Shown here: piece by piece, positions 8,964 through 18,444 of the stretch
Position numbering within the stretch: position 1 is the stretch's first letter
How the letters are laid out: each line of letters starts with the position of its first letter
From: an uncultured Planctomycetota bacterium
GTDB lineage: Bacteria; Planctomycetota; Planctomycetia; Gemmatales; HRBIN36
DNA length: 64,000 bases
Assembly: GCA_937944855.1 (NCBI GenBank)
Contig: CALFAY010000012.1
Coordinates: 1 to 64,000 of the forward strand
Direction: 5' to 3'
The notes under the pieces: model-generated
The model's input: the letters and a program-made list of their open reading frames with translations, nothing else
Database searches by the model: none
Told to the model about the DNA's origin: nothing
Position numbers and translations under genes: made by a program

Positions 8964-9977
8964 ATGGGCCGCAGATTCATTCAACAGCTCAGCGACGGTG
9001 AGATCGTTGACGAGGTTTTTCTGGTCGCCGACAAGCAGATGCGGACCAACCGCAACGGCAATCCCTATCTGCAACTGGAACTGCGGGACCGCAGCGGCTC
9101 CATCAGCGCCCGTCTATGGAACGCCAACGATAGCCAGTTTCGCCAATTCGAGGCTGGGGACCTGCTCCAGGTCAAAGGGCGCGTGCAGCTTTATCAGGGT
9201 GCCCTGCAAATAATCCTCAGCCACATCGCCCCGGTAGAGCGTCAGAAAATCGACCTGGCGGAATTTCTTCCCCACAGTGAACAGGACATCTCGAAACTGC
9301 TGGAGCGGATGCGGACTCTGCTTGCGGTCAAGAACCACCATCTGCGGGCATTGATCGAATGCTTTCTGATTGACGATGCATTCCTCAACGACTTTTGCCG
9401 TGCCCCTGCGGGTATCCGCAATCACCATGCCTACGTAGGCGGGTTGCTGGAACACGTCGTCCACATGCTCGAAATCGCCGACCGGATTCTACCCCTGTAT
9501 CCGGAGGTGGATCGAGATCTGCTGCTGACGGGCATTTTCCTGCACGACATCGGCAAGATTCGAGAACTGGCCTTCGAACACTCGTTGAGCTACACGGACG
9601 AAGGCCAGCTCGTCGGGCACATCGCCATCGGGATCGAGCTATTGGCCGAGAAGGTCAAGAGCGTGCCTGAACTGACCGGCGAGGCGTTTCCTCCCGAATT
9701 GCTGCTGCGGCTTAAGCACATGATCCTGAGCCATCACGGCTCCTATGAATTCGGCAGTCCCCGCTTGCCGATGACGGTGGAGGCCATCGCGCTGCACTTG
9801 ATCGACAACCTCGATTCCAAGATTCACAGTTTCATCCGGGACATTCGCGGCGACCGCAATCAATCCACGGCTTGGACGCCATTTAACCCGACTCTCAATC
9901 GGCGTCTGTTCAAGGGCCTGCCGGACGGCAACGCGACCTACTATTCGCCGACGCTGGAATGCGAGCCGCTGGAGTGA
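8964..9977 (+). CDS. YhaM-like 3'-5' exoribonuclease (OB + HD domains)
   Basis: The 337-residue protein has an N-terminal OB fold (about 15-90, with LELRDRSGSISARLW) and a C-terminal HD phosphohydrolase domain: HHAYVGGLLEHVVHM around 155, the HD pair in GIFLHDIGKI around 195, and ILSHHGSYEFG around 260. This is the architecture of YhaM/CBF1 exoribonucleases, which use divalent metals to degrade RNA or DNA 3' ends. The frame can begin at TTG 8886, but ATG 8964 has GGAAAGG 8 bases upstream and the family N-terminus. Its 3' end overlaps the convergent mnmA gene by 37 bases. Confidence 0.85.
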   Translation: MGRRFIQQLSDGEIVDEVFLVADKQMRTNRNGNPYLQLELRDRSGSISARLWNANDSQFRQFEAGDLLQVKGRVQLYQGALQIILSHIAPVERQKIDLAEFLPHSEQDISKLLERMRTLLAVKNHHLRALIECFLIDDAFLNDFCRAPAGIRNHHAYVGGLLEHVVHMLEIADRILPLYPEVDRDLLLTGIFLHDIGKIRELAFEHSLSYTDEGQLVGHIAIGIELLAEKVKSVPELTGEAFPPELLLRLKHMILSHHGSYEFGSPRLPMTVEAIALHLIDNLDSKIHSFIRDIRGDRNQSTAWTPFNPTLNRRLFKGLPDGNATYYSPTLECEPLE

Positions 9978-11083
9978 TCGGCCAGGGCCTTGTCCGCGGA
10001 CTGATCTCGAAGAGGCGTGACGATCCAGCCCCCGCCGAGCACCCGGCTTCCGTCGTAGAACACCGCGGCTTGTCCCGGCGTGACGGCAAACTGAGGCTCT
10101 TCGAAACGCACTTCGGCCAAGTCGTCTTTACGCGGTTGTATGATGGCGAAGGCCGGTCGGGAACGGTAACGAATCTTGACCTCACACCGCAGAGGTGTCG
10201 CCGGGCGCGGGATCAGCCAGTTGACGCGGTCGGCAAGGAGGCCCGAGGCGCACAGTTCCTCGCGGGAACCAACGACGACCTCGTCCCGGCTTGGGATGAT
10301 TTCGAGAACGAATCGTCGGCTGCCCGTGGTCAGTCCCAATCCTTTCCGCTGGCCCACCGTGAAGTTTTCGACGCCATCATGTTCTCCAAGCACGTTGCCC
10401 TGGCGATCCACGAACACGCCCTTCCGTCCCAGGTCAGGCCGACGCTTCCGCACCACTTCGACGTACCGGCCTGCCGACACGAAGCAGATCTCCTGGCTAT
10501 CCGGCTTCTCGGCAACTGGCAGACCTGCCTCCCGAGCCAGCATTCGTATCTGGCTTTTGGTGAATTCGCCGATCGGCAGCACCAAATTCGACAGGATCTC
10601 GGCCCGGACCCCGAAGAGAACATACGACTGATCCTTTTCCGGATCCGCGCCGCAATGCAACTCGACCTGTCCCGCGGTTTTGATGACACGGGCATAGTGA
10701 CCGGTCGCGATCCGATCCGCTCCAAGAAGTCGAGCCTGTTCCCAGAGCTTTCCAAACTTCAGCCAGGTGTTGCAGACCACGCAAGGATTGGGGGTTCTTC
10801 CCGAAGCATATTCGTCGGCGAAGTAGTCGATGATCCGATTGAACTCGTCGGCGTAGTCGAAGGCGTAGAAAGGAATGTCGAGCCTGTCCGCGACGCGGCG
10901 GGCGTCCTGGGCGTCGAGAGCGGAGCAACAGCCCTGCTTGTGGGTCGGCTGGCAGGCGTCGGAGTCGTGCTGGACGCCGGTGCGCATGAAGACACCGATG
11001 ACCTCGTGACCGGCCTGCTTCAGAAGCATGGCCGCCACGGAGCTGTCCACCCCGCCGCTCATCGCCACCACGATACGCGCCAT
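9941..11083 (-). CDS. mnmA: tRNA-specific 2-thiouridylase MnmA
   Basis: The 380-residue enzyme would thiolate U34 in tRNA for Lys, Glu and Gln. The ATP-pyrophosphatase motif SGGVDSS lies at residues 9-15, the first catalytic cysteine in NPCVVCN near 100, and the second in SQEICFV near 200; the C-terminal beta-barrel region follows. The length is normal for MnmA. The open frame extends 18 codons further upstream, but ATG 11083 has GGGAA about 9 bases before it and starts directly with the family sequence MARIVVAMSGG. The gene overlaps the convergent nuclease gene end. Confidence 0.95.
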   Translation of the reverse strand: MARIVVAMSGGVDSSVAAMLLKQAGHEVIGVFMRTGVQHDSDACQPTHKQGCCSALDAQDARRVADRLDIPFYAFDYADEFNRIIDYFADEYASGRTPNPCVVCNTWLKFGKLWEQARLLGADRIATGHYARVIKTAGQVELHCGADPEKDQSYVLFGVRAEILSNLVLPIGEFTKSQIRMLAREAGLPVAEKPDSQEICFVSAGRYVEVVRKRRPDLGRKGVFVDRQGNVLGEHDGVENFTVGQRKGLGLTTGSRRFVLEIIPSRDEVVVGSREELCASGLLADRVNWLIPRPATPLRCEVKIRYRSRPAFAIIQPRKDDLAEVRFEEPQFAVTPGQAAVFYDGSRVLGGGWIVTPLRDQSADKALADHSSGSHSSVGE

Positions 11084-11182
11084 GTTCACATTCCCGGAAA
11101 CAACGCAGCCGCGAGACGAACCGACTCGAGTCGGCACTGGCTCGCGGCTCGATGGCTCCGTGAATATTGTACGCGGAGACGG

Positions 11183-11434
11183 TTACGGGATCGGCTGATT
11201 CGGATCGCTAGGCTGCGGAGGTGGCGTGTCCGATGGAGGTGCGACCTGCGGCGCGGCCGGGAGTTTGCTGAAGCCAGCCGGCGGCGTGGTTGATGGGTAC
11301 CGCTTGAGATCGTAGAAGAGGATCACGCACGCGGCGATCATGGCCAGCAGACTGATGCTCAACATGACTGTGTAGGCATCGTCACGAGCAGGCGCCCGGT
11401 TTTCCGTTAGTTTCTTCATCCCGTAGGTGGACAT
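11183..11434 (-). CDS. Small single-pass membrane protein with Pro-rich tail
   Basis: The 83-residue product has one transmembrane helix (about 25-45, MLSISLLAMIAACVILFY) and a C-terminal tail rich in proline, serine and alanine. The frame can start at TTG 11476, overlapping the upstream stop, but ATG 11434 has GGAGAG 7 bases before it and is preferred. It is the last gene of a four-gene minus-strand set of membrane-anchored coiled-coil proteins, so it probably belongs to the same envelope structure. No known domain is recognised. Confidence 0.65.
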   Translation of the reverse strand: MSTYGMKKLTENRAPARDDAYTVMLSISLLAMIAACVILFYDLKRYPSTTPPAGFSKLPAAPQVAPPSDTPPPQPSDPNQPIP

Positions 11435-11472
11435 GGCTCGGCTCTCCGAATTCAGCCGTTCAGATCGGAAAC

Positions 11473-12363
11473 TCAAGGTCGCGAGGGCAGAATCTTGCTG
11501 GCCACCTGATCGTTGGGCTGAACGGCCTTTTTGAACTGCGGCGTCAACAGTTTGCCGACCGACTCGTGCGGCGAAACCTCGATGATCTGCACGACGCCGA
11601 GGTACTGGGGCTTCGGCTCGGTGCGAAAGACCTCCAGCGTGTGGCCGCGGAGCAGACCGGCATCGCTGCCGATGCTGATGCTGACCAGACCATCCTGGCC
11701 CACGGCTTTGATGATGCCGCGGACGTCATCCGGCGGAGGCCGCCGGACGATTTCGGTCTTGGTCGTCGGCCGTTCGAGATTCTGTTGATTCGCCTCCTCC
11801 AAGGCCCGCACCAAGTCCAGGTTCTGCTTTTCCAGGGTACGAACCCGCTCCATGTAGGTCTGAGCGGCGACCTGGGCGGCGATTTTCTCATTGGTGGCAC
11901 GGACCAGATCGGCCTGAATACTGGCGTTGGTGAGTTCCTTCTGCTTGATCACTTCTTGCAGGGCAATGGCCTCCTCGCGCCGCTTGGCCAGCTCGATTTC
12001 CAGGTTTTGCACCGCGACCTGGGACTTCTCGAAGTCGGCCTTGGCCTTCTGCGCTTCGGCTCGATCCGCCGCTGCCTGGTCCCGGGCCTGCCGGACCTCG
12101 CGCTCCCAATCCTGGCGGATCTGAGCGATCTCGTTCTTCAGCCTGGAGATCTCCGCATCGCGCTCAATGATGAGCGAATCCTTGACGGCGATGTCTTTTT
12201 GAAGTTTCGGGATTTCCACCTCCCGGAACTGCTTGGCGACATCCACCCAGCTCTGCTTGGTCTTGGGGTCCTTGTTCAATTGATTGATGGTGATCGCCAT
12301 TCCCAGGAAAACCAGGCTCATGAAGAAGATGATGAAGGTTAGAATCTTCCCGATAACCGTCAT
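11473..12363 (-). CDS. Membrane-anchored coiled-coil protein with C-terminal beta domain
   Basis: The 296-residue protein has an N-terminal membrane anchor (about 5-25), a long coiled coil (about 40-200, heptads rich in Lys, Glu, Arg, Gln and Ala), and a compact C-terminal domain of about 80 residues with VRGIIKAVGQDGLVSISIG and LRGHTLEVFR. The last part looks like a small beta-barrel similar to the FlgT C-terminal or MreC type; this is recognition by eye only. A strong ribosome site (GGGGGAG) lies 5 bases before the ATG. Two more anchored coiled-coil genes lie upstream on the same strand. The function is unknown; a periplasmic scaffold is plausible. Confidence 0.75.
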   Translation of the reverse strand: MTVIGKILTFIIFFMSLVFLGMAITINQLNKDPKTKQSWVDVAKQFREVEIPKLQKDIAVKDSLIIERDAEISRLKNEIAQIRQDWEREVRQARDQAAADRAEAQKAKADFEKSQVAVQNLEIELAKRREEAIALQEVIKQKELTNASIQADLVRATNEKIAAQVAAQTYMERVRTLEKQNLDLVRALEEANQQNLERPTTKTEIVRRPPPDDVRGIIKAVGQDGLVSISIGSDAGLLRGHTLEVFRTEPKPQYLGVVQIIEVSPHESVGKLLTPQFKKAVQPNDQVASKILPSRP

Positions 12364-12647
12364 CGTCGCTCCCCCTTGCAGGGCCTTGTGGGAAGGAGTC
12401 TCCCCCGTCGAATGCCTGCTCGCCCCGCTTCCGCTCCACCACGAGTATTCGCCGCAGAGCCAAAGCGGGGGCGGACTATGCCAGAAATCTGCTCGGTGTC
12501 AACATCACCTGCGGCTGTCTTCCATTATCTTTTCGCTTGAACTCGCGTGCAAGGACCGCACCCGCCTGCTTCGATTGTCCAGCCACTGCTGTTCCCGAAA
12601 ACAAGTGACAACCGGATTTGAAACCGAACACACGCCGCCAAAGCAAG

Positions 12648-13364
12648 CTAGCGGGCACGCGCAGACGCCCCGGATGATCCTCTCAGCTCAGCCAATCTCT
12701 GCTTCAGCTCAGCGTTGCGTTTACGCAGTTGGGCCAGATTCACCAACTCGTTGATCTCCCCGGGATAGTTTTCGGGATCCTCCTTGACCCCTGCACGATA
12801 GCGCTGACTCTCCTCGACGGCCCGGCGCTGATTGACGCGCTGTTCTTCGATCAACACCTTGAATGGCCGTTTGGTCGGCTCCTTGGCAGGATCCGGCGTG
12901 ATCTCTTCGCGGAGGCGGGTCTGTTCCAGTTGAGCGGCTTCCGTTTCCTGCCGGGCTTTCGTCACCAGGTCGATGGCTGACAGGAGTCGGGTCTGAAGGC
13001 TGTTCGCTTCGTCCAGTTTACGTTGGTTCTCAGCCACTAGGTCTTGAATCTCCTTGCGGACTGCTGCGACGGTCGGCGGCTCGGCGTTGGGGTCGCCCGC
13101 ACCCAGCAGGGTCTGCGGGTTCCAGGGCATCTTTCGCTGTCCGCTCTTGATCTCGATGAGCAAATCGCGTAGGGCGGCTTCCTCGCGCTGCCGTGCGATC
13201 TCCAACTGCACAATCTCCCGATTGAGGGCGTCCCATTCCCCTTTCCAGTCGCGCTTGTCGATGGCCACCCACAGGGCCACGCCCAGCCCCGTCAAACTGA
13301 CGATCAGGGTGAAGAACACCATCGCCTTACCAAGAACCGTCATCAGCTTGGAGAAACCGACCAT
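12648..13364 (-). CDS. Membrane-anchored coiled-coil protein
   Basis: The 238-residue protein has a hydrophobic anchor (about 10-33, VFFTLIVSLTGLGVALWVAI) followed almost entirely by charged helical sequence typical of coiled coils, and a basic C-terminal tail. Its N-terminus (LMTVLGKAMVFFTLIVSL) resembles that of the next gene product (MTVIGKILTFIIFFMSLVF), suggesting distant paralogy. It begins 6 bases after the stop of the upstream coiled-coil gene, so they form an operon. A gap of 284 bases separates it from the next gene. No enzymatic motif is visible. Confidence 0.75.
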   Translation of the reverse strand: MVGFSKLMTVLGKAMVFFTLIVSLTGLGVALWVAIDKRDWKGEWDALNREIVQLEIARQREEAALRDLLIEIKSGQRKMPWNPQTLLGAGDPNAEPPTVAAVRKEIQDLVAENQRKLDEANSLQTRLLSAIDLVTKARQETEAAQLEQTRLREEITPDPAKEPTKRPFKVLIEEQRVNQRRAVEESQRYRAGVKEDPENYPGEINELVNLAQLRKRNAELKQRLAELRGSSGASARAR

Positions 13365-13370
13365 GATGAT

Positions 13371-14165
13371 TCACTCGCTGTCGATGCTGCCCTGGGCTTT
13401 GGCCCGCTCGAGCCGCTTGATTTCCTGTTCCAACTCCAGATTCTCAGCGATCAGGACCGATGCCTTTTCCCGGATGGCGTCGCGTCGGCGCTTGAGGTCG
13501 GCCAGAGTGCCTTCGGCCATTTCCCGGGCGGCAACAGATTCTTCGAGTTCCGCATAGAGGTTGGCTAATTCGAGACGACGCGCCTGATTCTCCACCTTCA
13601 GCCTTTCCAGAATGTCACGCTCCTTGGCGAGCATCTCTTCTGGCCTGCCTTCGTCCGTGGCGAAGCGACTGATCTCTTCCCGCAAACGGGCGATTCGCGC
13701 ATCGTATTGCCGTCCGATCTGAACAAGCGTGTTCTTCTCCTCGGCAAGCCGCTGCTCTTCTCCCCGAAGCTCAGGCGTCCTCAACTTGATGAATTCGTGC
13801 AGAACTCGTCGGTAGTCCGCAGGTCCGTACTCCCGCGCCGCCTTTTGGCTTTCCTGATTTCCGATTTGATCTGGCTTCTCCTTGAGATCGCTGAGTTGCA
13901 ACGAGGCCGCCATCTTGCGGCGGGTGTAGTCGGCCTCCCACCTCTTGAGGCTTTCTTTTTGGTCCGGGGTCAACTGGGCAACCAACTGGTCAGTGGACAA
14001 ACCGTCCCGCAGACGCTGACGCTCTTCCAAGGCCCGCACCCATTGCACCCGTGTGTACCAGACGGCACCGGCGTAGTAGAACAGCACCCCGGCGGCGACG
14101 ATGTTGAGAAACGCGAAGATGCTCAGAATCACCATCGGAATGATGCTTGGCTTTTTGGCCGCCAT
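13371..14165 (-). CDS. Membrane-anchored coiled-coil protein
   Basis: The 264-residue protein has an N-terminal transmembrane helix (about 8-32) and then a long coiled coil up to the C-terminus, with heptads such as LRGEEQRLAEEKNTL. The open frame continues far upstream across the hutU gene; ATG 14165 is chosen because GGGAGA lies 6 bases before it and the sequence then enters the anchor. It is the first gene of the minus-strand coiled-coil set and is divergent from hutU. The likely role is structural in the envelope; no known family is recognised. Confidence 0.75.
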   Translation of the reverse strand: MAAKKPSIIPMVILSIFAFLNIVAAGVLFYYAGAVWYTRVQWVRALEERQRLRDGLSTDQLVAQLTPDQKESLKRWEADYTRRKMAASLQLSDLKEKPDQIGNQESQKAAREYGPADYRRVLHEFIKLRTPELRGEEQRLAEEKNTLVQIGRQYDARIARLREEISRFATDEGRPEEMLAKERDILERLKVENQARRLELANLYAELEESVAAREMAEGTLADLKRRRDAIREKASVLIAENLELEQEIKRLERAKAQGSIDSE

Positions 14166-14375
14166 GCACGTCTCCCGAATCGAGGAAATGAACCAGGCAC
14201 TTCTCAATCTTAACCACGTCAGTTCGTCTGGGAAGGGCAAATTGTTCACGCAGGCCGGGAAAGCCGAGGCGGTTGTAAGGATTGGGACGACAATAGGCGT
14301 TGTTGGCTCACGCGGGCTGATAAGTCTGGTACAATCGGCATGGCTGCGAACTTCGACATCTACTGAGATCGGAAC

Positions 14376-16052
14376 ATGAACGCACCCTCGCCGTCGAGTC
14401 ACCGCGTTGTGCGGGCCCCACGCGGGCCGGATCGGACCTGCAAGGGATGGATCCAGGAAGCCGCCCTGCGGATGCTGATGAACAATCTCGATCCCGAAGT
14501 CGCCGAGGATCCGGCCCAACTCGTCGTTTACGGAGGGTGTGGCAAGGCTGCCCGTACCTGGCGGGACTTTGACCTTATCGTTGCCACGCTCCAGGAACTG
14601 GAAAACGACGAAACGCTGCTGATCCAGTCCGGCAAGCCCGTGGCCGTCTTTCGGACCCACCCGTTCGCCCCCCGAGTCCTGCTGGCCAACAGTCTGCTCG
14701 TGCCCCAGTGGGCCACCTGGGACGAATTCCGCCGACTGGAAGCGCTGGGGCTGACGATGTACGGGCAAATGACTGCCGGCAGCTGGATCTACATCGGAAC
14801 CCAGGGCATTCTTCAAGGCACCTACGAGACCTTTGCAGCCTGTGCCCGCAAACATTTTGGCGGCGACTTGGCGGGCCGACTCGTCATCAGCGGCGGTCTC
14901 GGCGGCATGGGAGGCGCTCAGCCTCTGGCCGCCACCATGAACGGAGCCGCTTTTCTGGGCATCGAGGTGGACCCGCACCGCATCCAGCGGCGACTGGAAA
15001 CCGGCTATCTGGACCGCATGACGGAGAGCCTTGACGAAGCCTTGGAACTGATTGAATCCGCTCGCCGCAAGAAGGAGCCGATCTCAGTCGGACTGCTCGG
15101 CAACACCGCAGTGGTGCTTCCCGAGTTGGTTCGGCGCGGTGTCACTCCTGACGTGTTGACCGACCAGACTTCGGCTCACGATACCTTGAACGGCTACGTC
15201 CCAGTCGCCCGGTATCCGGGTGAAGATGTGTACGCACTGCGGAAGACGGATCCCGAGCAATATGTGGCCCGCGCCCTGGAGTCGATAGCGATCCATGTTC
15301 AAGCCATGCTTGAAATGCAGGCTCGCGGCGCGGTGACATTCGAGTACGGAAACAACATTCGGGCCCAAGCGGCCAAGGCGGGGGTATCAGATCCCTTCCG
15401 CATCCCGGGCTTTGTCCCTGAGTACATCCGGCCATTGTTCTGCGAAGGCAAAGGTCCATTCCGCTGGGTCGCCTTGTCTGGCGAGCCGGAGGACATCTAC
15501 CGCACGGATGAAGCCGTCTTGGAGACTTTCCCGGACAATCCTTCGTTGCACCGGTGGATTCGACTGGCCCGGGACAAGGTACACTTCCAGGGATTGCCGG
15601 CCCGAATCTGCTGGCTGGGCTACGGCGAACGGCACATCATGGGGCTGCGCTTCAACGACATGGTTCGTCGCGGAAAGCTCCGAGGACCGATCGTGATCGG
15701 TCGGGACCATCTGGACGCTGGCAGTGTCGCTTCGCCGTACCGGGAAACCGAGGGGATGCGCGACGGTTCGGATGCCATCGCCGACTGGCCGATCCTGAAC
15801 GCCTTGGTCAACACCGCTTGCGGGGCAGGATGGGTCAGCGTCCACCACGGGGGAGGCGTGGGCATCGGCTACAGTCTCCACGCGGGGATGGTCGTGGTCG
15901 CGGACGGCAGCGAGGAAGCCGATCTGCGATTGGAGCGGGTGCTGACTTCGGATCCTGGAATGGGTGTGGTCCGCCACGCCGACGCAGGGTACGCAGAGGC
16001 GATGCAAACCGCTGTGCAGAAGCACGTCGCCATTCCAGGTCTGACTTACTGA
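14376..16052 (+). CDS. hutU: Urocanate hydratase
   Basis: The 558-residue enzyme converts urocanate to imidazolone propionate using a tightly bound NAD+. The family signatures are present: [14 protein letters not shown] near 50, [20 protein letters not shown] near 130, the NAD-binding glycine-rich stretch [14 protein letters not shown] near 170, and the conserved C-terminal [18 protein letters not shown] region near 485. The length is normal. It is the first gene of the hutU-hutI-hutG operon; the preceding histidine ammonia-lyase gene is unlinked, 29 kb away at 45333-46892. The ribosome site is weak (GGAAC). Confidence 0.96.
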   Translation: MNAPSPSSHRVVRAPRGPDRTCKGWIQEAALRMLMNNLDPEVAEDPAQLVVYGGCGKAARTWRDFDLIVATLQELENDETLLIQSGKPVAVFRTHPFAPRVLLANSLLVPQWATWDEFRRLEALGLTMYGQMTAGSWIYIGTQGILQGTYETFAACARKHFGGDLAGRLVISGGLGGMGGAQPLAATMNGAAFLGIEVDPHRIQRRLETGYLDRMTESLDEALELIESARRKKEPISVGLLGNTAVVLPELVRRGVTPDVLTDQTSAHDTLNGYVPVARYPGEDVYALRKTDPEQYVARALESIAIHVQAMLEMQARGAVTFEYGNNIRAQAAKAGVSDPFRIPGFVPEYIRPLFCEGKGPFRWVALSGEPEDIYRTDEAVLETFPDNPSLHRWIRLARDKVHFQGLPARICWLGYGERHIMGLRFNDMVRRGKLRGPIVIGRDHLDAGSVASPYRETEGMRDGSDAIADWPILNALVNTACGAGWVSVHHGGGVGIGYSLHAGMVVVADGSEEADLRLERVLTSDPGMGVVRHADAGYAEAMQTAVQKHVAIPGLTY

Positions 16053-16105
16053 GATCTCTTGAGGCATTTACCATCGCCGCAACGGACTTCAGGAAGGAAA
16101 CCGCG

Positions 16106-17386
16106 TTGGCGACGTTGATCCACCACGCTAGTCAGATAATTCCCGTGGCCGTCAACCGGGAGCGATTCAAGGCCGGGCTGGCCATGCGGGAGTTGCACGT
16201 TATCCAGGACGGCTCCCTACTCATCGAAGGCGAAGCGATCGCCTGGCTTGGCCCAGCAGCGGAGGTGCCGTCCCTGCCTCCGAACACGAACGTTCTCGAT
16301 GCGCGTGGCAAGATCGTCATTCCCGGCCTGGTCGATTGCCATACCCATCTGATTTTTGCCGGCAACCGTGCCGATGAATTCGAGATGCGGATCGAAGGTC
16401 TGAGCTCTGAGGAGATTGCGGCGCGAGGCGGGGGAATCGTCCGGACGGTGGCGGCGACACGGCAGGCTCCCCGGGACCATTTGCTCCATGAAACCCGTCG
16501 GCGGCTGGACCGCATGTTGAGTTTCGGCGTGACTACCGTGGAGGTTAAAAGCGGATACGGCCTGTCCCTCACCGATGAGGTGCGGCTCTTGGAAGCCATA
16601 CGCGACTTGGGGTCGGAGCACGCTTGCGAGCTTGTTCCTACCTTCATGGGAGCACATGAAGTGCCCCCGGAATGGCGACATGATCGCCCTGGGTATGTTC
16701 GGCTTGTGGCCGAGGAGATGATCCCTGCCGTGGCCGAGCGGAAACTGGCGGAGTTCTGCGACGTTTTTCTTGAACGCGGGGTGTTCGACAGATATGAGAC
16801 GGAGCAAATACTCCGAGCAGGACGAAGGCACGGGCTGAAACCGAAACTGCACGCCGACGAGTTTTCCAGTTCTGCCGGGGCCGAATTGGCTGCTGATGTA
16901 GGTGCCGTCTCCGCAGACCATCTGGTCCAGATTTCCGATGCAGGAATCCAGGCCCTGCATCGCTCGAAAACCGTGGCCGTTCTGCTCCCTGGAACTTCAT
17001 GGTTTCTTCGTATAAACTACGCCCCGGCACGAAGGCTGATCGAAGCGGGTGTTCCCGTGTCTCTGGCGACCGACTGCAATCCCGGCAGCTGCATGACGGA
17101 AAACCTTTCCTTGATCGGTGCCTTAGGCTGCATCCAGTTGCGGATGTTGCCGGCCGAAGTGCTGACCGCTCTGACTTTGAATGCCGCCGCCGCCCTGGAT
17201 CGTTCCGATCGGATCGGTTCGCTCGAGGTCGGCAAACAAGCCGATGTGGTGATCTGCGATGTCCCCGACTATCGCCAACTCTTCTATCACTTTGGCGTCA
17301 ACCACGTCCACACGGTCCTCAAGCGGGGCCGAGTGGTGGTCGCTCTTGGAACCGGCGTCGGAGATCCTCTTCCGCGGTCGGGATGA
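16106..17386 (+). CDS. hutI: Imidazolonepropionase
   Basis: The 426-residue metal-dependent amidohydrolase opens the imidazolone ring to N-formimidoyl-glutamate. Metal ligands are seen in DCHTHLIFAG (near 78-87), a histidine in GAHEVP near 185, HADEFS near 250, and an aspartate in ATDCNPGS near 325. The start is TTG 16106, with the strong site AGGAAGG 8 bases upstream; no ATG fits, because the next in-frame methionine lies inside the conserved domain. It follows hutU by 53 bases and overlaps hutG, the arrangement of a coupled operon. Confidence 0.95.
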   Translation: MATLIHHASQIIPVAVNRERFKAGLAMRELHVIQDGSLLIEGEAIAWLGPAAEVPSLPPNTNVLDARGKIVIPGLVDCHTHLIFAGNRADEFEMRIEGLSSEEIAARGGGIVRTVAATRQAPRDHLLHETRRRLDRMLSFGVTTVEVKSGYGLSLTDEVRLLEAIRDLGSEHACELVPTFMGAHEVPPEWRHDRPGYVRLVAEEMIPAVAERKLAEFCDVFLERGVFDRYETEQILRAGRRHGLKPKLHADEFSSSAGAELAADVGAVSADHLVQISDAGIQALHRSKTVAVLLPGTSWFLRINYAPARRLIEAGVPVSLATDCNPGSCMTENLSLIGALGCIQLRMLPAEVLTALTLNAAAALDRSDRIGSLEVGKQADVVICDVPDYRQLFYHFGVNHVHTVLKRGRVVVALGTGVGDPLPRSG

Positions 17387-18350
17387 CGCCGAGGATCCCC
17401 GGCTGGGCGAGGTCGTGAAACGCTGGAGCGGGCAACAGCCGGTCGAGATCCGCAAAGGTCAGCCAGTCCTGATTGGCTTTCCGGTGGATGAGGGTGTTCG
17501 GCGAAACCGAGGGCGTCCCGGCGCGGCCCAGGCGGCTGACGCCATTCGCGAGCAACTCTATAAGCTGACCAGCTGGGATCCGGAGAGTCCCCGCTCCACT
17601 TCCCGGGCCGTGAGCGGAACCGACCTGGCCTGGGCCGACATTCTGGACCTGGGAAACATCCGAAAAGACGCCGACCTAGAGACCTCTCAAGGGCGGCTGG
17701 CGATTGTCCTGGAAGCAGTGCTGCGAGCAGGAGCAGTGCCGATCGTGCTAGGGGGAGGCCATGAAACGGCATTCGGCCATTACCTCGGCTATGTCCAGGC
17801 GGGCCTCGAGCCGGGAGTCGTCAACATCGACGCTCATTTGGACGTGCGAACCTACCCAATGGGATCGCACAGCGGCAGCTCGTTCCGGCAGATCATCGAA
17901 CATCCCAGCAAGCCCCTGAAGGCGGGACGGTACGTCGTTCTCGGTGCCCAGCGGCAAAGCGTGGCCCGCTCCCACTGGGAATTCGTCTATCAACGCCGCG
18001 GCCGCATCCACTGGTTCAACGAGGACCTTGACGGCGACCAGGTCATCGGCATCCTGACCGACGAGTTGAGCCGACTCGGAAGCGAGTGCGATGCTATCAT
18101 GCTCAGTGTCGATGCTGATGCCTTTCGTCAAGCGGACGTCCCGGGCGTCAGTGCCCCGTCTCCGATTGGTCTGGAAGGCTCTGCCTGGCCGGGACTGGCC
18201 TTTGAAGCAGGGTGCGATCCCAAGGTTCGCAGTCTGGAATTGGTGGAAGTCAATCCTGCTTTTGACCGCGACGCCCAAACCGTTCGTTGGGCCGCCCTGG
18301 GAATCCGACAATTCCTCGTCGGCTTGATGAGTCGGAGCCGGACTTCGTGA
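17346..18350 (+). CDS. hutG: Formimidoylglutamase (arginase/agmatinase family)
   Basis: The protein of about 334 residues belongs to the ureohydrolase fold with a two-manganese site: GGGHETAFGHY near 137-147, NIDAHLDVR near 163, and SVDADAF near 257. With hutU and hutI upstream, the expected reaction is formimidoylglutamate to glutamate plus formamide. The start is uncertain. ATG 17259 would overlap hutI by 128 bases; TTG 17346 gives 41 bases of overlap and an N-terminus close to the FRGRDD..DPRLGEV motif, and is preferred. Its final codons overlap a GTG that opens a candidate micro-ORF. Confidence 0.9.
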   Translation: MEPASEILFRGRDDAEDPRLGEVVKRWSGQQPVEIRKGQPVLIGFPVDEGVRRNRGRPGAAQAADAIREQLYKLTSWDPESPRSTSRAVSGTDLAWADILDLGNIRKDADLETSQGRLAIVLEAVLRAGAVPIVLGGGHETAFGHYLGYVQAGLEPGVVNIDAHLDVRTYPMGSHSGSSFRQIIEHPSKPLKAGRYVVLGAQRQSVARSHWEFVYQRRGRIHWFNEDLDGDQVIGILTDELSRLGSECDAIMLSVDADAFRQADVPGVSAPSPIGLEGSAWPGLAFEAGCDPKVRSLELVEVNPAFDRDAQTVRWAALGIRQFLVGLMSRSRTS

Positions 18351-18436
18351 CCGCGACCGTTCTCCTGGCCTTGCTCTTGTCCGCCCTCATGTTGGTCGGC
18401 GTCGTAATTCCGAGTCGTTGGATCGGCGGCAGGTAA
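18347..18436 (+). CDS. Candidate 29-residue single-pass membrane microprotein
   Basis: A GTG overlapping the hutG stop (GTGA) opens a 29-codon frame ending in TAA at 18434-18436. The product is almost one transmembrane helix (TVLLALLLSALMLVGVVIP) ending in a basic cap (SRWIGGR), the layout of known bacterial membrane microproteins. Its last codons contain the GGCAGG ribosome site for the Nif3-family gene, whose ATG is 8 bases after this stop. The packing suggests real coupled translation, but a frame this short can occur by chance. Confidence 0.4.
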   Translation: MTATVLLALLLSALMLVGVVIPSRWIGGR

Positions 18437-18444
18437 CATCGGCC

